Shown here: one piece after another, positions 40,709 through 51,484 of the stretch
How positions within the stretch are numbered: position 1 is the first letter of the stretch
How the letters are laid out: each line of letters opens with the position of its first letter
Assembly: GCF_024611995.1 (NCBI RefSeq)
Contig: NZ_CP102509.1
Span: 8,060,001 to 8,124,000, forward strand
Length of the DNA: 64,000 nt
Origin: Streptomyces sp. NBC_00162
GTDB taxonomy: Bacteria; Actinomycetota; Actinomycetes; Streptomycetales; Streptomycetaceae
Reading direction: 5' to 3'
Translations under genes and position numbers: made by a program
The notes under the pieces: model-generated
The model's database searches: none
The model's input: only the letters and a program-made list of their open reading frames with translations
Told to the model about the DNA's origin: nothing

Positions 40709-43700
40709 ATGTTCTCCCCTCTCAGGCTTCCGCCTTCCGGCGCAGGCGTTGGCAGCTGATCTCGGCCGCCACCGTGGTGCCGCTGCTGGCGTCGGGGCTC
40801 GCAGTCATGCAAGCGCCCGCTCAAGCCGCTCCGAGCAAGCCCACCGTTCCAGCCAAGCCCTCGGCGACCCACAAGGTCACCCTGGTCACCGGCGACGTCG
40901 TCACGGTCACCACGATGGCCGACGGCAAGCAGATCGCCGACGTCGACCGGCCGGACAGCGCCGTCGGCGGCGTCAAGGTCCAGGAGATCAAGGGTGACCT
41001 GTTCGTCATCCCGGACGAGGCGGCGCCGCTGCTGGGCACGGACAAGCTGGACCGGCGGCTGTTCAACGTCACCGACCTGATCGAGATGGGCTACGACGAC
41101 GCGAAGACGGCCGCTGTGCCGCTGATCGCGACGTACGCCCAGTCGAAGTCCCGCTCGGCCGCCCCGCCGACGGCCCCACAGGGCAGCAAGCTGACCCGCG
41201 ACCTCAAGGGCATCCGCGGTGCCGCGCTCAGCACCGAGAAGCGGCAGGCCCGCACCTTCTGGACCACCGTCGCGCCGCAGGGCAGCGCGACGTTGGGCGC
41301 GGACGTGGCGAAGCTGTGGCTCGACGGTCGGGTGAAGGCCAGCCTCAAGGAGAGCGTGCCGCTGATCGGCGCGCCCGAGGCCTGGGCGGCCGGGTACACC
41401 GGCAAGGGCGTCAAGGTCGCGGTGCTCGACACCGGCATCGACGTCAACCACCCCGACTTCGCGGGCCTGATCGACGGCACGGCCAGCTTCGTGCCGGGAG
41501 AGGCCGTCACCGACGTCAACGGGCACGGTACGCACGTCGCCGGCACGATCGTCGGCTCGGGCGCCGCGTCCGGCGGTGACAACAAGGGCGTCGCCCCCGG
41601 CGCCGACCTGGTCGTCGGCAAGGTGCTCGGCGGCGCGGAGGGCTACGGCCAGGACTCCTGGGTCATGGCCGGTATGCAGTGGGCCGCCGAGACCGGTGCG
41701 GACGTCGTCAACATGAGCCTCGGCGACTCCTACCCGACGGACGGCAGCGACCCGATGTCGCAGACCGTGGACGCGCTGTCCGCGCAGTACGGCACGCTGT
41801 TCGTCATCGCCGCCGGCAACGCCGGCCCGGAGAGCATATCCGCCCCGGGTGCGGCCGCCTCGGCGCTGACCGTGGCCGCCACGGACAAGCAGGACCAGCT
41901 CGCGTCCTTCTCCAGCACCGGCCCGCTGGCCTACTCCGGCGCCATGAAGCCGGACATCGCGGCGCCCGGCGTGGACATCACCGCGGCCCGCTCCCAGGAG
42001 ATGACCGACGGTGGCGCGGGCCTCTACCGCACCCTCAGCGGCACCTCGATGGCCACCCCGCACGTGGTCGGCGCCGCGGCGATCCTGGCCCAGCAGCACC
42101 CGGACTGGACCGGCGCCCAGCTCAAGGAACACCTGATGAGCACCGCGAAGGACCTGCACGACCGGTACTCGCCGTACGAGGTCGGCGCCGGCCGCCTCGA
42201 CGTGGCCGCCGCCGTGCGCACCACCGTCCGCAGCACCGGATCGCTCTTCTTCGGCAACTACACATGGCCGCACGAGCCGAGCGACGTCGCCGTCACGAAG
42301 GACCTGACCTTCACCAACTCCGGTTCCACCGAAGTCAAGCTGAACCTGGCGCTGACCAACGACGGCGGCCCGTTCACGCTGCGAGCCACCACCGTGACCG
42401 TCCCCGCGGGCGGCACCGCCGCCGTCCCGGTGACCAGTGACCCGCAAACCGCCTCGGCCGGCCGGCACGTCGGCTACGTGACAGGCACCGACGCGACCAC
42501 CGGGAAGCCGGTGACCCGCACCTCCGTGGCGCTGCTCAAGGAGGAGGAGCGCTACGACCTGAACATCAAACTGGTCGGCCGTGACGGCAAGCCCGCCGCG
42601 GGCTGGGCCACGGTCAACCTGGCCGGCGACTTCTGGCCGTGGAACGTCTACGTCGACGGCTCGACGACCATGCGCATGGCACCCGGCCAGTACACCGTCG
42701 CGGCGTACCTCGACGTGGCCGGCGAGAAGGCGGACCGCTCGGGTCTGGCCGTGTTGGTCCAACCGGAGACCTTGCTCAAGGACCGCCCCGTGGACGTGGT
42801 GCTGGACGCGAGCAAGGCACGGCTGCTGCAGACGGAGGCGCCGCAGCGCACCGAGGACCGCCAGCGCAAGGTCGACTTCAACGTCCACTACAAGGGCCTC
42901 GACCCGTACATGGACTACCGCAGCGCGTACGTGCTGCCGCTGACGTACGACGATGTCTACATCGCGCCGACGGAGCCCATGAAGCAGGGCGAGTTCATGC
43001 TGACCACCCGCTGGCGCAAGGGCGAGCCGCAGCTCAGCCTGAGCGCGCTGGGCGGTCGGCTCCAATACGAGGCCCTGGTACAGGCGGGCAGCGCCCTGGG
43101 CACCGCCACGGACAAGCTGGACGTCGTCTACGCGGGCAACGGCGCGGCGGCCGCGTACAAGAAGGCCGGAGCCAAGGGCAAGGCCGTCGTCATCGAGCGC
43201 AGCGACGAGGTATCGCCGCAGGAGCGCACCCAGGCGGCCGTCGCGGCCGGTGCGAAGGCGCTGATCGTGGTCAACGACGGTGCCGGCACCCTGATCGAGT
43301 ACGTCGGCGAGTCGACCATCCCGGTCGCCACCGTGCACCGCGACGCGGGGAAGACCCTTGTCTCGATGGCCAAGGCCGGGAAGTTCCAGCTGACCGCGAA
43401 GCAGACCGAGTACACGCCGTTCGTCTACGACCTGACCCGGGAGTACCCCGGCCAGGTTCCGGACCGGGCCCTGGTCTACAAGCCGGCCAACGGTGACCTC
43501 GCCCGGATCGACGCCCGCTACTACTCGGCCACCGACGGCGGGCCGGCGGAAGGCTACCGCTCCGACTTCACCCTCAGCCCGTCGTTCAACTTCGCCGAGC
43601 GCGAGTGGCACCCGGGCACCCGCACCGAATGGGTGACCCCGGGCCAGGTCTGGCGGGAGTTCCACACGCAGGGCGTCGACGGAGCCCTGCCGTGGTCGAT

Positions 43701-44442
43701 GGTCTCGGGCGACAACACGTACGCCAAGGGCAGCACCACCCGTCTGGACTGGTTCGCCCCGGCGACCCGGCCCGGCCAGGGCGAGTCCTTCGGCGTGTAC
43801 AACTCCCGCTGGCAGAACTACATGACCTGGAACGTGCAGGCGTGGGCCTCCGCCAGCGACAACATGCGGCTGGGCGGCTTCCTGCCGTGGGGTGAGACGC
43901 CCTCCCACCTGCAGGTATTCCAGGGCGACACGCTGATCCACGACAACCCGGTCAGCGGGGACATGCAGTGGCAGGAGGTGCCGGCGGGCAATCTGCCCTA
44001 CCGCGCCGTCCTCGGTGTGGAGCGGCCCGGTGACGTCTTCCGGCTGTCGACGCGCACCCACACCGAGTGGACGTTCATGTCCGACACCGTCGACTCGGAC
44101 TTCTTCGAGCGGTTCTCGGTGCTGAACCTGGACTACAAGCTGGAGTCGGACCTGCACGGCGACGTCAAGGCCAACGCGACCCAGGAGATCGCGCTCAAGC
44201 CGGTGTCGATGGACGGCGGCACCGTGCCGGGCAAGGTCACCACGGTCAAGCTGGACGTCTCGTACGACGACGGCGCCACCTGGCAGAAGGTGACCCTGAC
44301 CGAGGACGCCCACGGCTCCTGGACGGGTGCGTTCAGGACGGCGAAGAAGCCCGGCGGCTTCGTCTCGGTCCGCGCGAGCGCCGAAACGGACCGCGGCTTC
44401 AGCGTCAAGAACGAGATCATCCGGGCGTACGGCCTGCGATGA
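40709..44442 (+). CDS. secreted S8 family serine peptidase (one-base frameshift in the signal peptide)
   Basis: About 1244 residues. The subtilisin triad is D in VAVLDTGIDVNHP, H in VNGHGTHVAGT, and S in SGTSMATPHVVGAA. A prodomain precedes it. A PA-like insert (VAAGAKALIVVNDGAGTLIE) and long beta-rich C-terminal domains follow. The main frame lacks a good start: reading from ATG 40709 and adding one C at the CCCC run 40716-40719 yields MFSPSQASAFRRRRWQLISA plus a fine Sec signal ending APAQAA. A perfect terminator hairpin follows. Exported protease, target unknown. Confidence 0.85.
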
Positions 44443-44453
44443 ACCGCACTGTC

Positions 44454-44483
44454 GGGTCCCGGGGAGGCGACTCCCCGGGACCC
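44454..44483 (+). terminator. perfect hairpin terminator after the S8 peptidase gene
   Basis: GGGTCCCGGGGAG-GCGA-CTCCCCGGGACCC, 13-bp stem, starting 11 bases after the stop. Confidence 0.85.
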
Positions 44484-44579
44484 TTCCCGTCAGACCTGCT
44501 CCCAGCAGGGACTGTTCAGGGACTGCCGCCATGGCGCATACTCTCCCCGCTGCGGCAAGAGGAAGAGAGCCGGTCGCCG

Positions 44580-45572
44580 ATGCTGGATGTTCTGGGCCTC
44601 GAACCCGATGACGAGCGCGTCTACCGGGCACTGCTCGGACGGCCGAATTCCACCGCGAAGCTGCTGTCGGACCTTCTCGTCGAATCGCAAGCCGACGTGG
44701 ACAAGGCTTTGTCCCGCCTCGTCACGTGGGGACTGGTGACCAGGTCGGCGGACGAGCAGTTCACCGCCGCGCCGCCGGCCATGGCGCTCGGCGCTCTCAT
44801 CAGCCAGCGGCGGGACGGGCTGCGCATGGCCGAGCAGGCACTGGTGAGCTTCGCCGAGGAACACCGGGCGGCGATGACCGGGAGCAGCATCAACGATCTG
44901 ATCGAGGTCGTCACGGGCGTCGACGCCATCCGTCATCGCTTCCTGCAGGTGCAGCAGGCAGCCCGCACCCAGGTCCGCACCTTCATCACCGCACCGTTCG
45001 TCGCCGTGCCGCCCGACGAGAACACGGCCGAACCCGTGGCCATCGGCCGCGGCGTGCACTTCCGGGCGGTACTGGACCGGGCCGTGCTGGCAGAGCCGGG
45101 CATCATCACCGATGCGATCCGTTCGCTGAACAACGGCGTGCAACTCCGTGTCGCCGACCACCTGCCGATGAAACTCGTGCTGGCCGACGCCGACCTCGGC
45201 CTTGTCCCGCTCGCGGTCACACCGGACGGCGAACCCGGTGCCGTGCTGTTGCACCGCAGCGGTCTGCTGGACGCGTTGGACGCGCTGTTCGAGACGGTAT
45301 GGCGCACCGCCCACCCGCTCGAGCTGTCGGGCGCCGGCGGAGAAGCCGAAACCACCGTCGAGGTTGGTCCGGAAGGCCCGACCGACCTCGACCGCAGGAT
45401 CCTCGCGCTGCTTCTGGCCGGCCTGACCGACCCGACGGCCGCGACACAGCTTGGTCTGTCGCCGCGTACGCTGCACCGACGCCTGCGCCACCTCATGGAC
45501 ATAGCCGGAGTTCGGACCCGGATGCAGCTTGGCGGATACGCCATCCGGCACGGCTGGGTAGAGCATCACTGA
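44580..45572 (+). CDS. TrmB/LuxR-type two-domain transcriptional regulator
   Basis: A 330-residue regulator. A winged helix like TrmB lies at about 1-60 (YRALLGRPNSTAKLLSDLLV), then an effector domain, then a C-terminal LuxR-type helix-turn-helix (DRRILALLLAGLTDPTAATQ, LGLSPRTLHRRLRHLMDIAG). This layout is common in Streptomyces regulators placed beside secreted proteases. It may control the upstream S8 peptidase; that is inference from position. Confidence 0.85.
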   Translation: MLDVLGLEPDDERVYRALLGRPNSTAKLLSDLLVESQADVDKALSRLVTWGLVTRSADEQFTAAPPAMALGALISQRRDGLRMAEQALVSFAEEHRAAMTGSSINDLIEVVTGVDAIRHRFLQVQQAARTQVRTFITAPFVAVPPDENTAEPVAIGRGVHFRAVLDRAVLAEPGIITDAIRSLNNGVQLRVADHLPMKLVLADADLGLVPLAVTPDGEPGAVLLHRSGLLDALDALFETVWRTAHPLELSGAGGEAETTVEVGPEGPTDLDRRILALLLAGLTDPTAATQLGLSPRTLHRRLRHLMDIAGVRTRMQLGGYAIRHGWVEHH

Positions 45573-45639
45573 AGGTCCTACGCCGGTTCCGGTTCCGGTG
45601 AGGCATCCGGGTGCGTCACATCGGCGGCGCCGGGGACGC

Positions 45640-46257
45640 CTAGTGTGCCTGGTCGTGACCGGGGTTGGGGACGGCCAGTTCGAACCAAGTCGTTTTGCCG
45701 GTGGTCGTGCGATCGCTGCCCCAGTCCTGGGCCAGGGCGTCGACGAGTTCGATGCCACGTCCGCTTTCGGCATCGATGCCGGCGGTGCGGGGGACGGGGC
45801 CGGTCGCGCTGCCGTCCTCCACCTCGCAGCGCAGGACGGCACCGTGCACGCGCAGATTGACCCGGACCGGGCCGTGAGCATGGCGCAAAGCGTTTGTGAC
45901 CAGTTCGCTGACCAGGAGCCGAGAGGTGTCGGTCACTTCGTGAAGTCCCCAGGAGGACAGCTGGGCTGTAAGGACTCGCCGGGCATGGCCGACCGAGGCC
46001 GGTTCACGAGCCACGGGCCAGGACGTGTCCCATATGCCGGCACAGATGGGCGAGGCGCCGTATGGGGCCAGGGCTCGCGACCACAGTGCCATCTGCCGTG
46101 CGACCCAGGAGGCGCGGGTACGACCGTCAACGCACTGCCCGCCGCGCGCGAAATCCGGCAGGACCGACCCGCTCCGGCAGGTCTGTCGGCGGAGGCGAAG
46201 CCCGCCGGACCGCCCGTCACTGTGTGCTGCGAGAAGGCCGACGTCCTGGGCGGCCAT
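45640..46257 (-). CDS. ATP-binding (RsbW/SpoIIAB-like) anti-sigma-type kinase
   Basis: A 205-residue protein. The C-terminal 130 residues are an HATPase_c domain of the anti-sigma kind: LLVSELVTNALRHAHGPVRV (N-box), EVEDGSATG, and GRGIELVDALAQDWGSD (G-box). Streptomyces encodes many such paralogues that bind sigma factors or anti-anti-sigma proteins. The first 75 residues are variable. The ATG at 46257 has GGAG 8 bases upstream. Faces a TetR gene. Confidence 0.85.
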   Translation of the reverse strand: MAAQDVGLLAAHSDGRSGGLRLRRQTCRSGSVLPDFARGGQCVDGRTRASWVARQMALWSRALAPYGASPICAGIWDTSWPVAREPASVGHARRVLTAQLSSWGLHEVTDTSRLLVSELVTNALRHAHGPVRVNLRVHGAVLRCEVEDGSATGPVPRTAGIDAESGRGIELVDALAQDWGSDRTTTGKTTWFELAVPNPGHDQAH

Positions 46258-46329
46258 GCTGATCACTCCGTTCGGTTGGCTTGATGGAGGCCTCACGCCT
46301 CGTGATGTCGGTGTCACCGACCGCGTTCA

Positions 46330-46345
46330 TGTAGCGCTCGCTACA
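46330..46345. promoter_or_regulatory. TetR-type operator, copy 1
   Basis: TGTAGCGCTCGCTACA, perfect palindrome; shares TGTAGC-N4-GCTACA with copy 2, 30 bp downstream. Confidence 0.75.
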
Positions 46346-46359
46346 ACACCAAATATACA

Positions 46360-46375
46360 TGTAGCGGGTGCTACA
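46360..46375. promoter_or_regulatory. TetR-type operator, copy 2
   Basis: TGTAGCGGGTGCTACA, same half-sites as copy 1, 59 bases before the TetR gene start. AT-rich DNA (CCAAATATACA) between the copies is a likely promoter. Confidence 0.75.
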
Positions 46376-46433
46376 GTAAATACCCCCCATATCCGACATT
46401 CGGGGTTGGCGGTTTCAGAGGCGGGCGATCGGC

Positions 46434-47033
46434 ATGGGACGGGCGGCTGACCTGGGGAAACGGGCAGATTTGCTGCGCCGGGTCCGCGAGTACGTGATCT
46501 GCAACGGGCTGGCGGACCTGTCCCTCCGCCCACTCGCCAAGGCGCTGGGCACCAGCGACCGCATGCTCCTCTACTACTTCGGCAGCAAAGATCGGCTGGT
46601 CGCCGAAGCGCTGGCCCAGGACGAGGGGAGACCGCTGTTGTTCTTGCGGCAGGCGCTCGACAGCGCAGGCGCACCTGCGGATGCCGCGGGCATGCGGCTC
46701 GTCATTGAAGAGCTGTGGAGTCAGTTCACGGCTCCGGAGCGCCGTGACGTCCTCCCCGTCACCTTCGAGGTGATGACGGCCAGCGTGCTCAACCCCAGCC
46801 GGTACGGCCCGGTCATGCGCAACCTCCTCGCCGAATGGAGGCGCCTGCTCGCTTCCGCGTTCGCCGGTCTCGGAATGTCTGACGAAAGGGCCGTTGCCGA
46901 GGCCGGGCTCCTGGTCGATGCCACCCTGGGGCTGCTCCACGCGCCGCTAGCCGACGGCGATTGGGACCAGGCGACAGCAGCCTTCCAGACACTGCTCGAC
47001 CGCCTCGAACCCGCCTGGCAAGCCGTCGAGTGA
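46434..47033 (+). CDS. TetR family transcriptional regulator
   Basis: A 199-residue repressor: helix-turn-helix LSLRPLAKALGTSDRMLLYY (about 30-49) and a helical ligand domain with LWSQFTAPERRDVLPVTFEV. Two identical-half-site palindromes upstream make autoregulation very likely; the divergent ATPase gene or the following methyltransferase could be co-regulated. The start (ATGGGACGGG) lies after CGGCATG; no strong ribosome site is seen. Confidence 0.87.
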   Translation: MGRAADLGKRADLLRRVREYVICNGLADLSLRPLAKALGTSDRMLLYYFGSKDRLVAEALAQDEGRPLLFLRQALDSAGAPADAAGMRLVIEELWSQFTAPERRDVLPVTFEVMTASVLNPSRYGPVMRNLLAEWRRLLASAFAGLGMSDERAVAEAGLLVDATLGLLHAPLADGDWDQATAAFQTLLDRLEPAWQAVE

Positions 47034-47057
47034 CCTACGGACCCGGGGAGCGCTCTA

Positions 47058-47714
47058 GTGTCGTCCCCTGTGACCGAACTTCCCTCGCACCTTCGTGTGA
47101 CAGTAGATGCCTACGACGCCGTCGCCGTTCACTACGCAGATTTCACCCGTAATGGGCTCGACTGCCTTCCGCTGGACCGCGCGGTTATCGCAGCGTTCGC
47201 CGAGCTCGCGCGATCCACTGATGCCGGGCCCGTCGCCGAGCTGGGATGTGGCCCTGGATATGTGACGGCGCACCTGCGGGCCCTGGAACTGGACGCTTTC
47301 GGCGTCGACCTTTCGCCGGTGATGATCGACCTTGCCCGCGAGGCATACCCTGACCTGCGGTTCGAGGTCGGCTCGATGGACGCCCTGGACCTGGCCGACG
47401 GCGAGCTCGGCGGCATCGTGTCCTGGTACTCGGTTATCCATGCTCCGCCGCAGGAAATACCGTCGTACTTCGCCGAGTTCCGCCGGGTTCTGACCCTGGG
47501 TGGCACCCTCCTGCTTGCCTTCTTCGAGTCTGAGGGCGGGCCGGTGGAGGCGTTCGACCACAAGGTGGTGACGGCCTACCGATGGCCGATCGACGACCTC
47601 GCAGGGCTGGCCGGCGAGGCCGGGTTCGTCGAAGTCGGCCGGATGCTGCGCGAGCCCCTCGAAGGGGAGCGGTATCGCCGGGGTCATCTGTTGCTGCGGG
47701 CCCAGGATCGGTAG
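47058..47714 (+). CDS. class I SAM-dependent methyltransferase
   Basis: A 218-residue methyltransferase of the UbiE/type 11 kind: VAELGCGPGYVTAHLRAL (motif I), FGVDLSPVMIDLAREAYP (motif II), then GSMDALDLADGELGGIVSWY. It follows the TetR gene by 24 bases and is probably co-transcribed, so it may be the regulated function. Substrate unknown. Confidence 0.87.
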   Translation: MSSPVTELPSHLRVTVDAYDAVAVHYADFTRNGLDCLPLDRAVIAAFAELARSTDAGPVAELGCGPGYVTAHLRALELDAFGVDLSPVMIDLAREAYPDLRFEVGSMDALDLADGELGGIVSWYSVIHAPPQEIPSYFAEFRRVLTLGGTLLLAFFESEGGPVEAFDHKVVTAYRWPIDDLAGLAGEAGFVEVGRMLREPLEGERYRRGHLLLRAQDR

Positions 47715-47809
47715 CAGCCTCGCACGAGCGCCGCCGTCGGCCGGGCCACGGTCATCGCAGACGGCGGCGGCGTCCGGACTCCTGCGCCGCCACGCGAGCG
47801 GAGAGCGCC

Positions 47810-48016
47810 ATGATCCGTTACGAGCTGCACCGGTTGAAGGTCATGGTCGGACATGATCCCGGGGATCGTTCCGGTTGGGACTTCTCACTGCGCAGGATCT
47901 ACAGCTCCGCGCCGCTGGTGGAGGGGCGGCCGATTGAGGTGTCCGCGCCCGAGCTGGCGGCTGAGTTGGGCGCGCTGAAGTCGCTGTCCACCAACTTCCA
48001 CGTCTGCTGGAGCTGA
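47810..48016 (+). CDS. small hypothetical protein
   Basis: A 68-residue protein, MIRYELHRLKVMVGHDPGDR, ending SLSTNFHVCWS, mixed alpha/beta with no membrane segment. GGAGAGCGCC precedes the ATG. No family recognised. Confidence 0.55.
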   Translation: MIRYELHRLKVMVGHDPGDRSGWDFSLRRIYSSAPLVEGRPIEVSAPELAAELGALKSLSTNFHVCWS

Positions 48017-48068
48017 CTGCCGGCGTCAACAGGACGGTCCGTAGTCTGGATACGCGGGGCGGGCGGGC

Positions 48069-49205
48069 CTACTTGGGAGTTCCTTCGGCGGAAAGCACGG
48101 GCGGGTTCAGGCAGTTGCATCCCACCACGTCAGCGGGACCCTGCACCGGTACCTCGAACGTCGCGGTCACGCCGCGCCGCACATCGGTAGTCAGCCACCA
48201 CTTGTAGCCGCCGCCCAACAACTGGTCCGTCTGGCGGCTCGCAGCGTCCTCACTGCCGTACTTGAACGACGTGGTCGGGCCGGACTTCCCCTCGCGGTGA
48301 TCGGTCCGGACGAACGAGCACGTGACGAGTGCCTTCCCGTCCGCCAGCCGCAGCACCGGCAGCTCGGGCCCCGTGACCTCGAAGGCGTACCGCTGCCGGA
48401 GATCGCCCTTCCACACCTTCCTCTTGTCCTCGTCGTTGTAGGAGTTCACGACCTCGCCCGTCAGCTTGCCCGGTACGAAGTACTCGCTCTCGGGCTCCCC
48501 GTTCGGTGCCGTGAAGGTCAGGTACTCCGCGTACTGGCCGCACACGCGCCGGTCGGCCGCCGCGGTGGGGGAAAGCGTCACGGCGCCGGCGGGTTCCCGG
48601 GCCGGAGCGGCGATCGGCGCGTCGCGCACATCGAAGCCGTAGGCGCCGTACCCACGGTCCTCGAATTCCTCCGGCGGAAGCTGCGGAGCGGGCCGGTCGG
48701 TCGCCCATGTCCTGGCAGCGGCCTTCCAGGGGGCGCCGGGCTCCGCCTGGACGAAGTAGTACAGCCCGGCCGCCCGGTCCTTCTCCGCCTTCTCCGTCAT
48801 GCGGAAGAGCACGGCGAACGAACGGGGATATCCGGGCTGGTCCCGTTCTGTGGGGATCAGGTACTCAAGCCGGTACATCCCCTTTTCCGCGTTGCGCACG
48901 AGGTTGTCAGGCCACCGTCCCAGCTTGAGCTGCGCAGCGCTCTCCTGGAGCAGGGACCCGGTCTGCAGGCTCGCCAAGGTGTTCTCGTCCCGTGCGGACG
49001 CGGTCTGCCGGAACCCCCGCTTGAGGACCTCGTCGGCCTGGTCCCAACTGATCACCGTCGGGACCGGCGGGGCAAGAGAAGCCGGTTCGGCCTTCTTCTC
49101 CTCGACCTTCGCCGGGGTACACGCCGCCAGCACCACGCACCCGGCGATGGCCGAGACCACCGCTGTCCGTCCACGCCACCGATCAGACAGAAACCCGACC
49201 ACCAC
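48069..49205 (-). CDS. lipoprotein, hypothetical
   Basis: A 378-residue protein with a lipoprotein signal: basic start, hydrophobic stretch TAVVSAIAGCVVLAAC, lipobox LAAC with the lipidated cysteine near residue 28. The extracytoplasmic part is soluble, with CNC near the C-terminus. GTG at 49205 follows GGGGGA by 6 bases. No catalytic motif recognised. Confidence 0.78.
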   Translation of the reverse strand: MVVGFLSDRWRGRTAVVSAIAGCVVLAACTPAKVEEKKAEPASLAPPVPTVISWDQADEVLKRGFRQTASARDENTLASLQTGSLLQESAAQLKLGRWPDNLVRNAEKGMYRLEYLIPTERDQPGYPRSFAVLFRMTEKAEKDRAAGLYYFVQAEPGAPWKAAARTWATDRPAPQLPPEEFEDRGYGAYGFDVRDAPIAAPAREPAGAVTLSPTAAADRRVCGQYAEYLTFTAPNGEPESEYFVPGKLTGEVVNSYNDEDKRKVWKGDLRQRYAFEVTGPELPVLRLADGKALVTCSFVRTDHREGKSGPTTSFKYGSEDAASRQTDQLLGGGYKWWLTTDVRRGVTATFEVPVQGPADVVGCNCLNPPVLSAEGTPK

Positions 49206-49311
49206 TGCACATCCCCCACAAAAAGACCCATACCTGGAACAGGTACCGATCAGATCACGCCACCGCAGGTTCGGATGCAGCGCCCCCGGCACCAGTGACC
49301 GGCGGCCGTGT

Positions 49312-50007
49312 CTAGATGCGGGCCGCGTCCATCGGCTCCGCGTCCGTCCGGCCCGGGGAGGCGAGCCCCGACTCGTAGGCCACGACGACGGCCTGAGCCC
49401 TGCTGCGCAGGTCCAGCTTGGTCATCGTGTGGTGGAGGTGCGTCTTGACGGTCGCTTCCGACACCACGAGGGCCGCGGCTATCTCCTCGTTGTTCATGCC
49501 CTTGGCGACCAGCTCCAGCACCTCCACCTCACGCGAGGTGAGCTGGTCGAGCACCGTCCGCCGGAGGGGCCGGGCCGCGCTCTTCGGCGCGTACGCCTCG
49601 ATCAGGCGGCGGGTCACGGTGGGCGCGAAGAACATGTCCCCGGCGGCGAGGACGGCCACGGCGTTCAGCAGGCGCTCCGGCGGCATGTCCTTGAGCAGGA
49701 AGCCGCTGCACCCGATCCGCAGGGCGGCGTAGATGTACTCGTCCTCGTCGAAAGTGGTCAGCACGGCCACGCGGGGCGGCGGCGTGAGGCCGAGCTCGAG
49801 GATGCTCTCGGCCGCGGCCAGCCCGCTCATCCCCGGCATCCGGATGTCCATGAGGACCACGTCGGGGCGGTGGAGCTCGGCCGCGAGGACAGCGCCCTCG
49901 CCGTCGGCCGCCTCCGTGACGGTCCCGGTCCCGGGCGCCGCACGTAAGAGCGCGGCGATCCCACCTCGGATGAGGTCCTGGTCGTCCACGACAAGGATGT
50001 TGATCAC
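49312..50007 (-). CDS. NarL/LuxR-type response regulator
   Basis: A 231-residue response regulator: receiver with acidic pair VVDDQD, phospho-acceptor Asp in VVLMDIRMPGMSG (about residue 54), Thr in AVLTTFDED and Lys in LLKDMPP; C-terminal LuxR helix-turn-helix LTSREVEVLELVAKGMNNEE. It is 70 bases downstream of the histidine kinase gene on the same strand: a two-component system. Confidence 0.9.
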   Translation of the reverse strand: MINILVVDDQDLIRGGIAALLRAAPGTGTVTEAADGEGAVLAAELHRPDVVLMDIRMPGMSGLAAAESILELGLTPPPRVAVLTTFDEDEYIYAALRIGCSGFLLKDMPPERLLNAVAVLAAGDMFFAPTVTRRLIEAYAPKSAARPLRRTVLDQLTSREVEVLELVAKGMNNEEIAAALVVSEATVKTHLHHTMTKLDLRSRAQAVVVAYESGLASPGRTDAEPMDAARI

Positions 50008-50077
50008 AGGAGCCCCCGGCGGTCGGCTTTCGTTCGCGGTCGTTGCACGTAATGCAGTGGTCCTGCGGCCCTCACCG

Positions 50078-51270
50078 TCACCGCCGGGCCGCCGATAGCG
50101 GCAGTACAAGACGCACCTCGAACCCGCCCCCCGGCCGCGCACCCGCGCTCAGCACACCGTCCCAGATCTTGACGCGCTCATGCAATCCAAGGAGGCCCAG
50201 GCGCGATCCCGTGTTCGATACGGCCGAATCGTTGCCGTGCCCGCCGCCCTGCCCGCTGCCGTGCCCGTCGTCGCGGACGGTGATCAGGAGCCGGTCGCTC
50301 AGGTAGCGGATGCGGATCTCGGCCCGGGTGGCCCCCGCGTGCTTGACGACATTGGTCAGCGATTCCTGAACCACCCGATAGGCACACAGTTCCAGCCCCG
50401 GCCCGAGCGGCCGCACCGCACCCTCCGTACGCGTCCGCACCCTGACCCCGGCCGCCTCCACCCGCTCCGTCAGCTCGGGAATGCGGTCGATGCCCGGCAG
50501 CGGTCGCAGTGGCGGCGCATCGCTCTCCCCCTCGGGGCCGACCCTCAACACGCCGAGCAGTCGGCGCAGTTCATCCAGGGCGTCCCGGCCCGCGCCCGCC
50601 ACCGCGTCCAAGGCGGCCTGTGCGGTGGGTGGATCCGAGGAGTACACGTAGCGCGCCAGGCCCGACTGGACCGTGATCACCGCCATCTGCTGCGCGAGGA
50701 CGTCGTGCAGCTCCCGGGCGATCCGGATCCGCTCGTACACCACTGCCCGGCCGGCCTCCTCCTCCTGCGCCCGGGCCAGCCGCACCGTGAGCCGCGCGAG
50801 TTCCGCGTTGCGCTGCGCCAGGGTGCGCTGGTTCGTGCCGAGGATCAGCGCGACCGCGGGCACGACCACCGCCTGCATGCTCGCGAGGAGCAGCGACAGC
50901 CCGCCCTGCAGCCCGCTGTACAGGACGACCGCCCCCGTCAGCACCCCCGCGGCCCTCGACACGCGCGGGGCGCGCTGCGCCGCGAGGTTCACCAGAGCGA
51001 TCACCGGCACCCAGAAGTTCAGCGAGGGCGGGTGACCGAGCGCGAGGTAGCAGCCGTATCCCAGACAGGAGGCGAGGAGCACCGCGACCGGCAGGTCGCG
51101 CCGGAGCGTGAGGGTGAGCGCCGTTGCCACGGTCAGCAGGTACGCCGATCCGTCGAACGGAAGCCACCGGTCCGGGGGTACTGCGCACCCGCCACACAGC
51201 CTGCCGCCGCGACGACCACGCCGAGCGCGATGTCGGCGGCTCTCCGGGCGGCGGCTGGATTTATGTGCAC
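50078..51270 (-). CDS. HisKA_3 sensor histidine kinase (one-base frameshift at 51174-51178)
   Basis: About 397 residues once one base is restored. The N-terminus opens VHINPAAARRAADIALGVVV, followed by four to five membrane helices. The dimerisation/phospho-acceptor motif is YERIRIARELHDVLAQQMAV (the His of ELHD), and the ATPase motifs are VVQESLTNVVKHAGATRA and DDGHGSGQGGG. The opening 33 residues are in another frame, joined at the run GGGGG 51174-51178 (one more base gives PPDRWLPFDGSAYL). It pairs with the response regulator just downstream. Confidence 0.86.
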
Positions 51271-51484
51271 CGAGGAATGTTAGGACCGCCGCGGTGCCGC
51301 GTCTTCAACCTGTCGGTTGAGAAGGGTTCAGCCCGGTGGCCGAGGCCGGGCCCCGTCCACCACCTCTGGTGGGGGGAAGAGTTCAACACCTCGTCGGTCG
51401 ATCGGCGACGGCCGCGGACCGTAGTTTCCTCTCGTCCCAGCCGCTCGCCCCTTCCCGGGGCGCCGTTCCACCGGAGAAATTTCG

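Noticed and set aside
40663..44631. 1322-residue open frame antisense to the S8 peptidase
   Set aside because: Long antisense frames are expected in high-GC DNA. The product lacks motifs and the plus strand carries the subtilisin triad and domain structure.
47058..47714. Secondary-metabolite cluster around the methyltransferase
   Set aside because: No scaffold-building enzyme lies nearby; a TetR-methyltransferase pair alone is not a cluster.
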